In this document: piece by piece, positions 12,639-24,100 of the stretch
Layout of the letters: each line of letters opens with the position of its first letter
How positions within the stretch are numbered: the first letter of the stretch is position 1
Source: Pieris napi
Taxonomy: Eukaryota > Arthropoda > Insecta > Lepidoptera > Pieridae
Reading direction: 5' to 3'
DNA length: 64,000 nucleotides
Assembly (NCBI RefSeq): GCF_905475465.1
Contig: NC_062239.1
Span: 186,001 to 250,000, forward strand
Made by a program: the position numbers and the translations under genes
Notes under the pieces: model-generated
Databases searched by the model: none
What the model saw: the letters and a program-made list of their open reading frames with translations, nothing else
Told to the model about the DNA's origin: nothing

Positions 12639-15600
12639 GTTAGTACATATATCCAATACAATATAGATTCTAATTCAAATTCCACTCAATATAAGTGATA
12701 TTATAAATACTACACACTAGTATCCTGTGTTTCTATTTGCATACATGTGTTTTTTTTAATATTTCCATAAGTATGTTGCTTTAGTATTGACACCTCTCAT
12801 TAAGAAAAACTAATTTTTTGTTAGTCTAACAAAAGTAATACTATATGGAAGAAATGTCAATAAAGCAATCTTCTTTCATTTACATTACTTAATGTGGTGA
12901 GTTGGTGCGGGGCGAGGTGAGGAGATGCCTCGGTTGTCATAGCTAACAACAATATTATATCTATTTAGCTAACACTAAGTGAACATCTCATTTTGACTTT
13001 AACCACTCGAATCTAGATAAGTTCGTAACGTTTTAAGATCGCTCGTTCATCTCGCTTATCGATTAGGATTATATTCACGTTACAAATATTGGAACTTGTA
13101 AAACGTGTCTTCGAAACTTCTGTCAGATAATGATAATGTTGCGAATTCAAATGTTCAATGTTCTCAAGTCACCTTCAGAGTAATTCTAAATGGAAAGCTC
13201 TGTTACCGTCTTTGCATCCGAAACTACTTACTTAACAATGTACTCGTATTTCAAGTTTACGTCAAATCTGATACAGTCCAACAATTCTCAGAAACCCCTT
13301 GTATTTCCAAACCATCTGAAATGTAATATAAATAACAGAATATATCGACACTTGGTGATGCAAAATGTTTTATAAAATAGTAAAATTTTATTTATTTGCA
13401 ACATGGTCTATAAAAGGAGATTGAAGATCTGCGGTCATCAGCTTTCCCTGGTGGAAGGGAAATACCCTTAGGGCCTTAAGATAGATCGAGATGCGAGAAA
13501 AAAATTACAAATATACACCAATAGTGAAATAATCTCTCGTCTTATGAAAGAAGTGTCTGTATGAAGTAAATAAATATTTGATACATTAGTGATCGTCTTG
13601 GGGTAAGTTTGACCAATGTTACATCACCTAAGGCCGTTTCGTCTGTAAATGCAATTGTCAGACAGAGGCGGTGATGTATAGCGCCAGTTAATCAAGTGGC
13701 CACTGCTGTGGTCGTCTTGCCGATTTTATGTAGCCTGTAATCAATTTAAGACCAACCATAAATTTGGTATTCCTTTATAGGATAGAAGATGAGATTTCGT
13801 GTTTATTTAATTTTAATATAACGAAATTAACGCTAATTTTATTATATCAAATACATTCTCTTTGTCCAAATTACTTTACAAGTTTTGTTCTTATTTAGAA
13901 ATTCGTTACTACCTTAAAATATTCTATAGTGGCGTTTAATTATTTTCAAAACACCACAAGATTAATAAGAACAAATCATGAAACATAAATTTGAAGCTTA
14001 AGGCGGATTTATGTAGAAGGGAATTTTGCAAATATATTTTTTATAGAAATATATAAAAATATGAAAGAGGTATCCAAACTTCTAAATAACAACTTCACAA
14101 AGTTACAATGAAAATAACAAAACTCCAAAACCTTGACACCTTAAGATAATATTTTCTTGGCCACGAAAACTTTTTGCTACGAACTTAAATTGAAATATAG
14201 AATTCAAATCCTCACAAAGTGAAATCAATCTTGATGTAATTTATTTCAAATCCCTATTTTATTTACTTTGTGTATCGCATGAAAAGTTAAATTATTATTG
14301 TAACAAGAAAATCTTGCCAAATAATAATTTTAATGACTTACTTATTTGTAAAAAATATGCTTCTGAGGATACATAACAAAGTTTGATTACTTTTTACCTA
14401 AATTTCTAATTAAAAACTGTGTCCAGGGTGAGACTTTTTGATGATTAATAATCAGAATATTTCAGTAATATCACAGACAGTTCTTTCATCTCCGACGGTT
14501 TCCGCAAAAAATGTCACAAGAAACCCCGTCAGTCACCAGCATCGCGTCAGAATCCCTTTCAAGAACTCGTCAAGCCCTTTTCTTATCTCCACCTGCAGAC
14601 TACAATATCATTTTTCACTGTCGATCCTTCCCCGCTCCGCTGACCGCCATATTAATGGCGAAGGGATCAACACCCCTATAATATCACCCTGACGGCTCGA
14701 ATATTACTATACAGTGTTATAGATTGAACCGTGACGCAAAAGGAAAATAGCCAGTTACACGAAATGGCTAGGAAAGGACAACTATAGTAGATTAAGTTTC
14801 ACCAGCCTCTAAAGATTGGATCATTTTTCTAAATAAAGCACGACATTGTTCTCTCATTATCTCTTTCTTTTTTCTTTCATGTTCACTAAGTATATAATGA
14901 AAATCATTTTAATTTTATGAAATGATCACTGTTAATCTTTGAAACAGATATAAGCGTTAATTCTTCAAATCAAACCTCAAAACTAGCTGCGCCCTCAATT
15001 TTATTATTTTAAAAGCTGTAAAGTTTCCGTCCTTTTGCTTAATTACGGCTCAGCCCCCCTAATTACATACAAAACAAAAGTCCTAACAAAGGAATAAATT
15101 TATTTTCGTAATTTCTCCAAGGCTTCGGATTAAAAATATAATTTGGCGTTTATTGTTGTAATTTTAATCAAAGGGCGCGTCTTAAATCTTTTAAGTGGAT
15201 TTGTGAGAAATGTTTGATATAATTCCTTATGCTCTAATTAAAAATATCTCTTCAGCTTTTCATGTCGCGTTAATTAAAGTTTTTTTAATTATCCACACTT
15301 TATGTGAAATTATGCAAGTTTTAGAAATATTACATTTAGAGTGAAGTATATTTTAATTTCTTATATTCTTATATATAATTCATAAAGCTATTATAAGAAT
15401 TTCATAAAATTATTATATTTGTGTCGATAGAAAAAAAAACGTTTTGATACTATTCTCTCAAAGAAATACTTAAAAAGCATCGAATCAAATTTCTAATGTC
15501 ATGTTTTCTATTCTTTAAAACATGTATTCATTTTCATTCGTTTTAATATTTTTAGCATAGGTTTCATAAACAATTCCGAGATGTGCCCTTACGATAGAAA

Positions 15601-15681
15601 CTTCTTATTCTATTATACTTACTTCTATTATACTTATCTTATTCGTATAACGATCGCTAACAACGAAATAATTTTTCTTAG
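12639..15681 (+). other. dpr intron 1 (about 3.0 kb), no other feature seen
   Basis: AT-rich intron bounded by GTTAGT and TTTTTCTTAG. It contains short open frames without recognisable motifs. A somewhat GC-richer block lies near 14520-14700. No RNA gene or clear mobile element was recognised. Confidence 0.75.
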
Positions 15682-15892
15682 GTCTCATGGATGAGGAAGC
15701 GAGACCTGCATATTCTGACCTCTCACATCTTCACCTACACTGGAGATGCAAGGTTCAGTGTCCTACATCCAGAGCCCTCGGACGACTGGGACCTGAAGAT
15801 TGACTACGTCCAGCCCCGAGATGCGGGCGTCTACGAGTGTCAAATCAACACTGAGCCTAAAATTAATATGGCCGTTATGCTTAGCGTTGAAG
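15682..15892 (+). CDS. dpr: dpr-family protein, exon 2 (rest of Ig domain 1)
   Basis: This 211-bp exon starts in phase 0 and ends in phase 1. Joined to exon 1 it gives VSWMRKRDLHILTSHIFTY, then TGDARFSVLHPEP, WDLKIDYVQPRDAGVYECQI and NTEPKINMAVMLSVE. The invariant Ig tryptophan (VSW), the (R/K)RD-HIL signature of dpr proteins and the DAGVYEC motif carrying the second disulphide cysteine are all present. EPKIN is the usual dpr end of strand F/G. The flanks are TTTCTTAG and GTACTA. Ig1 is the domain through which dpr proteins bind DIP receptors, so this exon would hold most of the interaction face (family knowledge). No stop or frameshift disturbs it. Confidence 0.95.
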
Positions 15893-16074
15893 GTACTATT
15901 TATTCAGATTTTATACTTCTAAATAAAACAATTCATTTCCATGGCATACTTCACATACATTATTAATATTTTTTTTAGAATAGCAATAGTTAAGTTATAA
16001 GAAATTTCGATCATTGATTGTACAATTAACACTTCGTTGCATACAGAATATAATACAATTGTGATAATTAAATG

Positions 16075-16135
16075 AAAAGAAGGGCAACTGGCGGCCTTAT
16101 CGCTTTCGAGCGATCTCTTCCAGGCAACCACTACA
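16075..16135 (-). repeat. LINE 3'-UTR fragment (ggttgcctggaagagatcgc family)
   Basis: Read on the minus strand, this block has GGTTGCCTGGAAGAGATCGC followed by TCGAAAGCGATAAGGCCGCC. This is the 3'-UTR motif of a very abundant lepidopteran jockey-type LINE. Related copies lie at 46801-46853 (plus) and 46951-47000 (minus). No coding part is attached here. Confidence 0.65.
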
Positions 16136-17829
16136 ATATTATATATATCCGCATATATAATATAATTTCGTAATAAATGATGATATCTGTATAGTCGAGG
16201 TAATATATGAAAGTCAAAGATAGCAGAAGTTGGGATGAGCGTATTGGGCACGTAGCGTACGTGATATCGCTTCGAGTTAATGGCCACCGGTAACGGCTAT
16301 ATCCATGCCCTCACTGTTATATTCACACGTTTATCATATAAATAGAAACTTATATTTAATTATAACTGCTTTCGTCGTCGTTATTTACATCAACTATAAA
16401 AAAATATTTGCGTAAGATTGAGACTAATTACATAAATGCTTTATTTTCCTTGAGAATGCTATATATAATTAAGATGAATTATAAAAAACCTCTTCAGTCA
16501 TATCAAACTAGCATGCAAGTATCAAATATAATTAAAAGTAATTATTTCATGTGTAATATTCTATGTTAGTATGTCAAAACTTATAATCTAAGAACTTCCT
16601 CACATTATAGAAGTACCGTACCTTTCGTCATTAACATAATACAAATTTGCCATTAAAATAAATGTGGTTGTTTCCTTAACTTTTGATGCAAACTATCGCA
16701 GTGAGAAATATACTAAGAGAAAGTTCGGCTGAGAGGAAACTAATCAAAGCGGCTCCACCGATCCAAATCCTGAATGCGAGAGGCCTGCAAGTGAATAATA
16801 TGAAAAGTGGGTTAGATGTAATCTGGCATTCATCTCTCGTCATATTAGGGGGAGGCTAATGCCATGATACAAACTACGAGCCATTACTCTAAGTCCTGTA
16901 TCATGCTGGGCCCACGCCAACGCGCGTACTCGTGATGTATGACCAAATATGTTGCTCATTCTTTAAATCCTTTGTATCTTGATGTTCTAACGAAACGTAC
17001 ATTTATTATTGAAACAATAAATGACCGCTGGAAACGGCTAAAAGCTTCCGCAAAGCAATTTCTAGAGCGCAGATAGGGAAATGGCATAGAGAATTGAACC
17101 GGAATGAATAGGAAATGGACGGATCTAGACTATCACTGAAAAAAAGTATAACTCAACGGTAACGCAATCGATAAACTAACTGAACTATTAAGTACTGATA
17201 AAAAGCAATGACCATAATTGGCTAATTCATATCTTAAACTTCCTTACAGAAGAGAGAGATTTCTTAACTAAAATATCGGAAATCTTTTGCAATATGTTGT
17301 CAGAATATAAATACCGACCGTTCAGGCTTATTAAGAATTCAACAGTCAGGTCCAGATTTCGATGTTCAGCTTACGTTACGTCAATACCAGTGTAAATACT
17401 AGGCATCTTCCAAGATTTGTGGTTCATTCCTACAGTGAAACCTAATATTTTACATTTCACCCAAACCTTATACTACTGTATTGATAACGTGTTTTCTCTA
17501 AGAATATTGATTCTCTTTTCGCAATCACTGAGGTGTAATATTTGAAATTTTGATAAAAGCATTTGAAGTCGCAAATAATAATGATCAAAGATCACAGCAG
17601 TTTAAAATTAAAGAGAGTCGGCGCGAAGCTTGAGATTGTGCTTGAATAATTAAACGGTCGCTTCGAAGTTGAGAGTAAAAATTAATTGGTCTTTAAAGTG
17701 ACTAACCTAAAGGGTTTATTTCATCGTTTTATATCAAATACAAAGCGGCAAGTGTCAGATTAGAAATTATATTTATTAGATATTTTAACACAAACTTTTT
17801 TTAATGTTCAAATGTAGTAGTGTATAAAG

Positions 17830-18150
17830 TTGAGCATAACATGCGTCGCTGTACGCGTAACTCTATCACAGACCCACAGGTTCACTAATGGCATTAGAAA
17901 GTTGAAAAGCGATCCTTTTCCCCCGCATCGGGCGATTGATGATACGCTAAAAGAGTTTTGTTTCAAAATAATTTCACTGAAACGTCGAGGAAATAACATA
18001 GTTTTTATATTCGTCATTTGTTACACAACCGCAATTTGTAAACCGAGCCGCACGCCAGCGCTCAACATAATACATCAAGCGCTTCTCAAATTCTGTTCCC
18101 GGCCAATTACAGCGCTTGTTACGCTGAAAAATAACCGACCTCGCCTAAAT
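17830..18150. other. GC-richer block within dpr intron 2
   Basis: The block has a markedly higher content of GC and CG steps than the surrounding intron (for example AACCGAGCCGCACGCCAGCG near 18040). Both strands have open frames over part of it, but neither protein resembles a known family and no exon borders fit the dpr reading phase. It may be an intronic enhancer. That is inference. Confidence 0.25.
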
Positions 18151-18475
18151 GTGCATATATTTCATACGATATAAAAGTTATGAGTTACATTACATGCCAT
18201 TATTCTGCTCTTTATCACGTATCATCAAATACGCCGCTTTTACATTACTTCATTAACGTATATTTAATGTAACGATATAGTCCTATAATAAGTCATCCTT
18301 GGTAACAACAATTATAATATTTCCGAAATTGCTTTTAATATAGTTAAAACATATAATGTTACAAGTAAACACAGAACACATTTAAAAGTACATAGAAGTT
18401 TTACCACATGCTTTTTAACTATTATTGCACCACTTCTTTCCCTGCCTTAAGCTGTTATATTATTGTGCATTGCAG

Positions 18476-18520
18476 ATGAGTCCTTCACCCCCGCGCCCCA
18501 GCCTCCGCCCCGATCCTCAG
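18476..18520 (+). CDS. dpr: dpr-family protein, exon 3 (45-bp proline-rich linker mini-exon)
   Basis: The exon lies between a good acceptor (TGCATTGCAG) and a good donor (CAG/GTACTC). It enters and leaves in phase 1, so it adds exactly 15 residues, DESFTPAPQPPPRSS plus the split glycine or alanine codon, between Ig1 and Ig2. Its symmetric phase means it can be skipped without a frame change. Skipping it would join VE directly to an alanine and ATIWG, which resembles the shorter linker of many dpr paralogues. The exon is supported by splice sites and phase only, with no domain to confirm it, so it is less certain than its neighbours. Confidence 0.7.
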
Positions 18521-19258
18521 GTACTCCTCATTCCTATTTACTATACAGAAGTGAATCCCAAATAGACTTATTAACTTATATACATATAGAGAAAGTGTTG
18601 CTCAAAACTTTGTAAACGATTTATCGATAATGTCCAATGATTGTGAAAATAATTAATTAAAAAAATCGTATAGAGTCTTGTTAAATTTACATAATTATAT
18701 AGTTAGTCAGTGAGTTAAGAATATAGTTAATTGAAGTAACAGCAATTTAATTTATCTCTTACAACACTGTTTGGGTTTCGCTTCGTTGCTATTTCGATGT
18801 TGTTAATCAGTTCGATGCATGACTCTCTTGTATTTTAAATCCATTGTTTGTTGAGATAAAATTAATATTCTATCATATTGTTACATACATGTTTCGATAT
18901 GTGTTTGAATTAAATTCAGTTATTCTGTAAAATACGTAATACAAAATGGCTAGACAAAGTCAAAGAACGTACGTAAAGACATTTTTAATAATAGTATTAC
19001 AATTGCGGAACAGCTATCTTTGAAAAGATGATGAGTCTTTTGATGTTTGTTTGAAACAACACGTTTATAGATTCGTTGACTTTGAAATTAATATCAAAAT
19101 AAATGTATTGATAGAATCTTTTTCTTTATATTTTCTACATTATCATACTCTTAACAGCTAAATATTAATTTATAAGACATGAAAGTATCCTGTTTAGATA
19201 AATCATTACAACTTTTACTCACTTATCAATGTTTTAATTTGAGTGTCTCCATCGTCAG
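18521..19258 (+). other. dpr intron 3 (738 bp)
   Basis: AT-rich intron bounded by GTACTC and TCGTCAG, or nine bases longer if the downstream acceptor GCTGCAG is used. No other feature was recognised. Confidence 0.7.
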
Positions 19259-19376
19259 CTGCTGCAGCCACTATATGGGGGTCGCAAGACGTGTACGTAA
19301 AGAGAGGCAGCACGATATCGCTGACCTGCTCCGTCAATGTTCACTCCTCGCCTCCCTCCAGCGCTTCAGTGCTGTG
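19259..19376 (+). CDS. dpr: dpr-family protein, exon 4 (start of Ig domain 2)
   Basis: In frame with the phase-1 end of exon 3 (or exon 2), this exon reads ATIWGSQDVYVKRGSTISL, TCSVNVHSSPPSSASVLW. The (D/E)-YVK-GSTI-LTC pattern is the opening of dpr Ig domain 2, with the first Ig2 cysteine in LTC and the conserved tryptophan VLW at the end. The exon ends at CTGTG before the donor GTAGGT, and the last tryptophan codon is completed by the first G of exon 5. The start is ambiguous. Acceptors at 19258 (TCAG) and 19267 (GCAG) are both in frame and differ by three alanines. The upstream one is annotated here, and both may be used. Confidence 0.92.
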
Positions 19377-19935
19377 GTAGGTATACTCTCGCATCGGCAA
19401 CCTTACTATAAATTCCAAATATTTCTAAATACATTTTAACCAAGATATTAAATTTAACGAACAAAAGAGCCATTAATCACCGTTATTCATAATTATTGTC
19501 TGACATTTTGCTATGATAAAATAAGGTTAATTCAGAATAAGAAAAGCTTTCCTACTTCTGATTAAATTCGATAAGCCACTCCCTGAGGATTGCAAAGATA
19601 ATTTATCTAAGCCAATTTGTATTTATAAAGCTCTCTGAAAACCTTCACGACAGGATAATAACCCGGTGAAGTTCTGTTAAAATATTTATGAATTTTCTGA
19701 TAACATCTGAAAGGGGGCAGACGATTTTTCAAAGACGTTGTCAAGCTCATTTCAGAGGGCTTGGCTCAAGGGACTGGACCGAATATCTACTCACTGTTAC
19801 AGTTTAAAAACTATTTTACACGCTAGACTAACTTAAGGACAATTTCTTTAGTTTACTCGAGTGCACAGGTTAAAATAAAACGACTGTTACAGAGAATAAC
19901 TGTTTATATTCATACATATTTTTGTTAATTTGTAG
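19377..19935 (+). other. dpr intron 4 (559 bp)
   Basis: Intron between GTAGGT and AATTTGTAG. Nothing else was recognised. Confidence 0.8.
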
Positions 19936-20123
19936 GTACCACGGCAATGCTGTGGTGGACTTCGATTCACCTCGAGGAGGAATTAGCTTGGAGACAGAAA
20001 AGACGGAAGGCGGTACTACTAGCAAGCTGCTAGTCACTAAGGCTGCGCTAACAGATTCTGGAAACTATACATGTGTTCCCAACAATGCGCACCCGGCTTC
20101 TGTGTCCGTTCATGTACTCAACG
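19936..20123 (+). CDS. dpr: dpr-family protein, exon 5 (rest of Ig domain 2)
   Basis: The 188-bp exon enters in phase 2 and leaves in phase 1. With exon 4 it gives WYHGNAVVDFDSPRGGISLE, TEKTEGGTTSKLLVTKAAL, TDSGNYTCVPNNAHPASVSV and HVLNG. The YHG-----DSPRGGISLETEK segment and DSGNYTCVP-NA---SV-VHVLNG are strongly conserved dpr Ig2 features. The second Ig2 cysteine is in NYTC, where NYT is also a glycosylation sequon. The borders are TTTGTAG and GTATGT. The reading frame is intact throughout. The RGGISLETEK segment suggests a member of the Dpr1-6/10-type subgroup, but the exact paralogue cannot be fixed without alignment. Confidence 0.95.
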
Positions 20124-20910
20124 GTATGTGTCAAAAATAGTTGAGCATTTGTAATAGAGAAAAAAAAGTTATTTATCATGTCTCCTAATAATTGAAGTTG
20201 CCTGGAAGAATCCGCTTGAGAGCGAACTGCTCTTCGAACTCTTTAAGTAACCTGATACGTATTCAACAAAATATACAAACACACAAGTCTCAAGAGCGAG
20301 GAAATAGACAAATTACACACTTTTATATGAAAGTTAAAAGAACAAACTTACACACTAAGGACGGAACAGTCAAATTCTTGCATACATTAAAATACAGTTC
20401 CATCATAGTGAATAATTAAATGTTTGGTAGATTACGAATCTTCAATCAATCAATGTTAATGAGTTGTACTTAACTTAAAAACAAATCACCCACGTAATTA
20501 AACAATCTATCATACTTCATAACGAAAATAGTAATAATTCAGTTCGATACGTTAAGCTCATATTATCATGCGAAATTGTATTGTATCTGTTTTCCATTAA
20601 CACGTCCATATTTGTTTCGGTATTATTAAAATTGTTATATTACATTTGTATGCGCTAAAGCAATAAAGCTTATTAGTTTAATTACTGGCATTATTTCTGG
20701 ATAATTAACCTGATTACGATATTATAAATTAAAATAATGTTTCCTTATTTACATTAAATTGTACAACTGTATGTGAAATTCACTAACTTTTTGCAGAACA
20801 ATTAGATTTTACATACCACTTTAATATTTATTTTCTTGTAAAAAATAATACTTCGATTTATTCTAAAATAATGCTAATAATGTGTGAATAAACGTGAATA
20901 TTTTTAACAG
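20124..20910 (+). other. dpr intron 5 (787 bp)
   Basis: AT-rich intron between GTATGT and TTTTTAACAG. Read-through of the exon 5 frame ends almost at once in a stop. No other feature was recognised. Confidence 0.8.
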
Positions 20911-21017
20911 GCGAGCATCCGGCCGCAATGCAGACGAGTAACAGAGCGACGTACCTAACATCTCAGCTGAGCTGTGCTTTCATCACCTACCTGCTCTCCT
21001 CAATGGCCGGCAGATGA
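20911..21017 (+). CDS. dpr: dpr-family protein, last exon (C-terminal membrane-anchor tail)
   Basis: The exon follows a strong acceptor (TTTTTAACAG) in phase 1 and runs to a TGA at 21015. It encodes GEHPAAMQTSNRATYLTSQL and SCAFITYLLSSMAGR. GEHPAAMQT directly after VHVLNG is the usual end of several dpr proteins. The moderately hydrophobic stretch near the end, with almost no residues after it, fits a GPI-attachment signal rather than a transmembrane receptor with a cytoplasmic tail. The six visible exons together give about 270 residues from just before Ig1 to the stop, normal for this family without its signal peptide. Confidence 0.93.
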
Positions 21018-21190
21018 TCACCCTTCCCACTCATGATTTGAGATGGAAATTTTGTTATTTGAACTTAACTCGTGTTAAGAATACTTTTAAAGTGTGAAAT
21101 TCTTCATACATTGTTCGCTGTTAAAATAATTTGTATGCAATTAAAATGCATTTTTTTAATTAATAAATCATCAGGAAAATTCATATAGTA
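21018..21190 (+). terminator. dpr 3' UTR with first polyadenylation signal
   Basis: After the TGA the sequence is AT-rich and noncoding. The first canonical AATAAA is at 21162-21167. Further AATAAA hexamers occur near 21223 and 22294, so the real 3' UTR may be longer. No cleavage site can be set from sequence alone. Confidence 0.45.
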
Positions 21191-24100
21191 TACAAAGAGA
21201 CGCGTAAAATGTCGTAGCAGACAAATAAACTAGAATAAAGTACACTTTTGCTTCGACTGAATTTATCAGCTGATATTTCCAATTCCCATTCAGAATTCTG
21301 ATAATTTCGTTAGAAATGCAACCTGTCAAAACTGTTGAAATATTTAAATATCCTAAAATAGATAACAATAATACGTTTATCATTTGATTGGCTTCTATTT
21401 TTACCGCAAATATAATCTAATTTATCTTTGAATAATTTGTTTTCTGCTCATTGAGTCGTGTGATCTTTTGAAACAAACAAAAATTTCGTCTCAAACAACT
21501 GAACGTGATTTAATTAGATTAATTACTTGAAATACGTTAGAATAATAATTCTAAGAACTACTTCAAAATATGTATAGCATTGATCTTCTCATTAAGTCTG
21601 TATATTGTTTAATAAACAACGAAATTACTCGCCAAGCATTGCAGGCACAATTATTAGATCGTTTGTTTGTTTGAACTTTTCAATTTGAGTTAATTTTTGG
21701 CTAATTATGAGAAGATGAAATTGTTATATAAATAGCTTAGTGTTTCACACGTGATTACAAAGAACTTCGATTTTTTTCATTAATTCTTTAACATTTAAAT
21801 TGTTTTTTATTTAGAAAGATTTTTGAAATCACGTTATCAATACTATACTATAAGCTAAACAAATAAATCAACACATTACGAATGCTTATAAAGTCCTAAT
21901 TTATTAATTACTCTAAGTACTGAAAATATGTGATATTATTTTACGATATTATCGAAACCAATGTTTGCAGATTATGTAAGTCGTTATAACGTACCTACTA
22001 AAAGGAAACAGTGAAGTCTAACCATAAATAAGGGTAAACTGCATGACTTAGGTCAAATCTTTACGAAATATATTAAAATTAGACTAATATAATACTAATA
22101 GTATTATCGTTTGATGTTATGTACCTAATTGTAAAAAACGCCATTTAACGGTTTCAGTGTAAAAATGATATTTCGTAAAGATGGCTTCTTCTTTCCACAA
22201 TTTACATTCCATTACGAATTTGTGAATGGCCAGAATGTAAATAAAATAAATACGTAAATTAGACTAATGCGTTGTAAATAATTATTGTTGTAAATAAAAT
22301 TATTATCAGTTAGTAGTTGCAGTTGAGATGTTTATGTTGTTCTTAGAACATAATTTACTAGGTGAATGTGAGGGAGATCTCTTCTCGACTACTTTCGAGG
22401 TAAATTTCAGGTAATTTATCAACTTCAATCATGACAGCTTAATAAAGACAGTGATTAAAAACTGGATAAGTTTGTTCTCATATTCGGAAGTTTAAAACAC
22501 AAAGTACGAAAGAAAGAAAAAAGTTCCGCGAGTCAAACTGCACTTGCACCGTGACGTCGGCCATTGTTTCTCGTAAATAAAGACAAGAGACAAAAGATCA
22601 ACAATGTGCCAGATTTGCAAAGATTTCTCATTAATACTGAGGTACAGGTTCGGCTGTTATTAGAGGCTTTTTTTAAAGAAAAACTACTCCTCGAGGGTAC
22701 TACTCCTCTACCGAATTTAACAAAATTGCTGTTAGCTTAACTTTAAATTTCTAAGAAGAGATCTCCGTAATATAATTAGAAAATAAAGACAAATAAATTA
22801 AATGGTTATTAAAATTCTATCGACTGTTTTCATAAATTAATCTTTTAACCATTCTGTTAACATAATGTAGTTTTAAATTACGCTTCAATCATGGCAATTT
22901 CAAAATGGCAATAGACAGTTACATTACAGATGTCTCCAATGGAATATTTCATTAATACTTATTTTAATATAAATATAAGTGTATTTCCATTAAAATACGA
23001 TTTTGACACAAACTGAGCGAAGCGTAATTTTAAACGTCTCTAAACTCCTCTTTCCATAAAATCTTGTAAAGTAAAATAACTAATATAGCTGTAGATGGTC
23101 GTAACTAGCTATGTTCCTTAGTAGCAGTTATATACGGGCTCATTTGTACGTATGTACGTTTTTAAGAGAATGTTACTCATTGGAATATTAATTTTCTTTT
23201 GTATTTTGTAAATACCGTAATAAGGACAGGAGTATTATTAATAAACATTTTAAATAATTATTTTATCTTTTTTATTCACCTTTGAACCTGGAGAGTAGGT
23301 ACTCATTAAGAAGCAGGACCGACAAGACATTTCTTTTACGTGTTTCGATTGCACAAATTATCACCCAAATATTTGCACTTACTGTGTTCTTTTCTTTACA
23401 CACACTTAACTCACATTCAATCACTTTCTAGAATAACTTAAAGCACACAAAATTGTTACTACTACAAAATACACTTACGTAATAGAGATTCTATAGACTT
23501 TATTATAGAACTAGCAATTTATAAGCCCTGTGACGAAATTTAATAGCATTCGTAGGGGAAAATTCTATCTGCGTTCAATGTGTACGAGCTATACACCACC
23601 GGCAGTTCAAATAAAATAAGAAAAACATTTTCGGTGATGACGTTACATTTTTAACGCGAAAAACGAAAATTGTTTCGTAAATCCGTTGATAGCCCCAAGA
23701 TAAGCGTTCGCGGGCTGCAGATTTTCGAGGTCATTAACTTGGAATACTGTTTATGGCAACTAGGCTCAAGCCGCGACTTTACTTACATTATATTTACATT
23801 AACGCCTGTGTAAGTATTAATTCTTGAAAGATCTTGTTTGTAATAGACAATATGTGTATAAGATGCATCATCTAAGCTGTATTTCAAAATTAACTAAACA
23901 TGTTGTGGTATTACTTATAAATTTAATTATTCAGACCCGTTGCACTTTTATTACTTTTTGTAAGAAATACGTTCATTATTTATTAAGCTAATGTATTATA
24001 CATTCAAACTTACATTCATATTTATTAGTTATGCGTAATAGATACTTTTTTTTAAATCTTAATGCATTACCCATGATTGATTTGTTTTGATTTAACGTTA

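Larger units (their letters stand above)
15893..18475 (+). other. dpr intron 2 (about 2.6 kb) with a LINE tail and a GC-rich block
   Basis: Intron between GTACTA and TGCATTGCAG. It contains an antisense LINE 3' fragment near 16079-16128 and a GC-richer block from about 17830 to 18150. No further exon with dpr character was found. Confidence 0.7.

Noticed and set aside
15919..16287. 122-residue minus-strand frame in dpr intron 2
   Set aside because: It crosses a LINE tail and AT-rich intron and shows no domain or coding composition.
19179..19439. 86-residue frame overlapping dpr exon 4
   Set aside because: It is in a different frame from the Ig2 domain and has no family resemblance, so it is a shadow of the exon.
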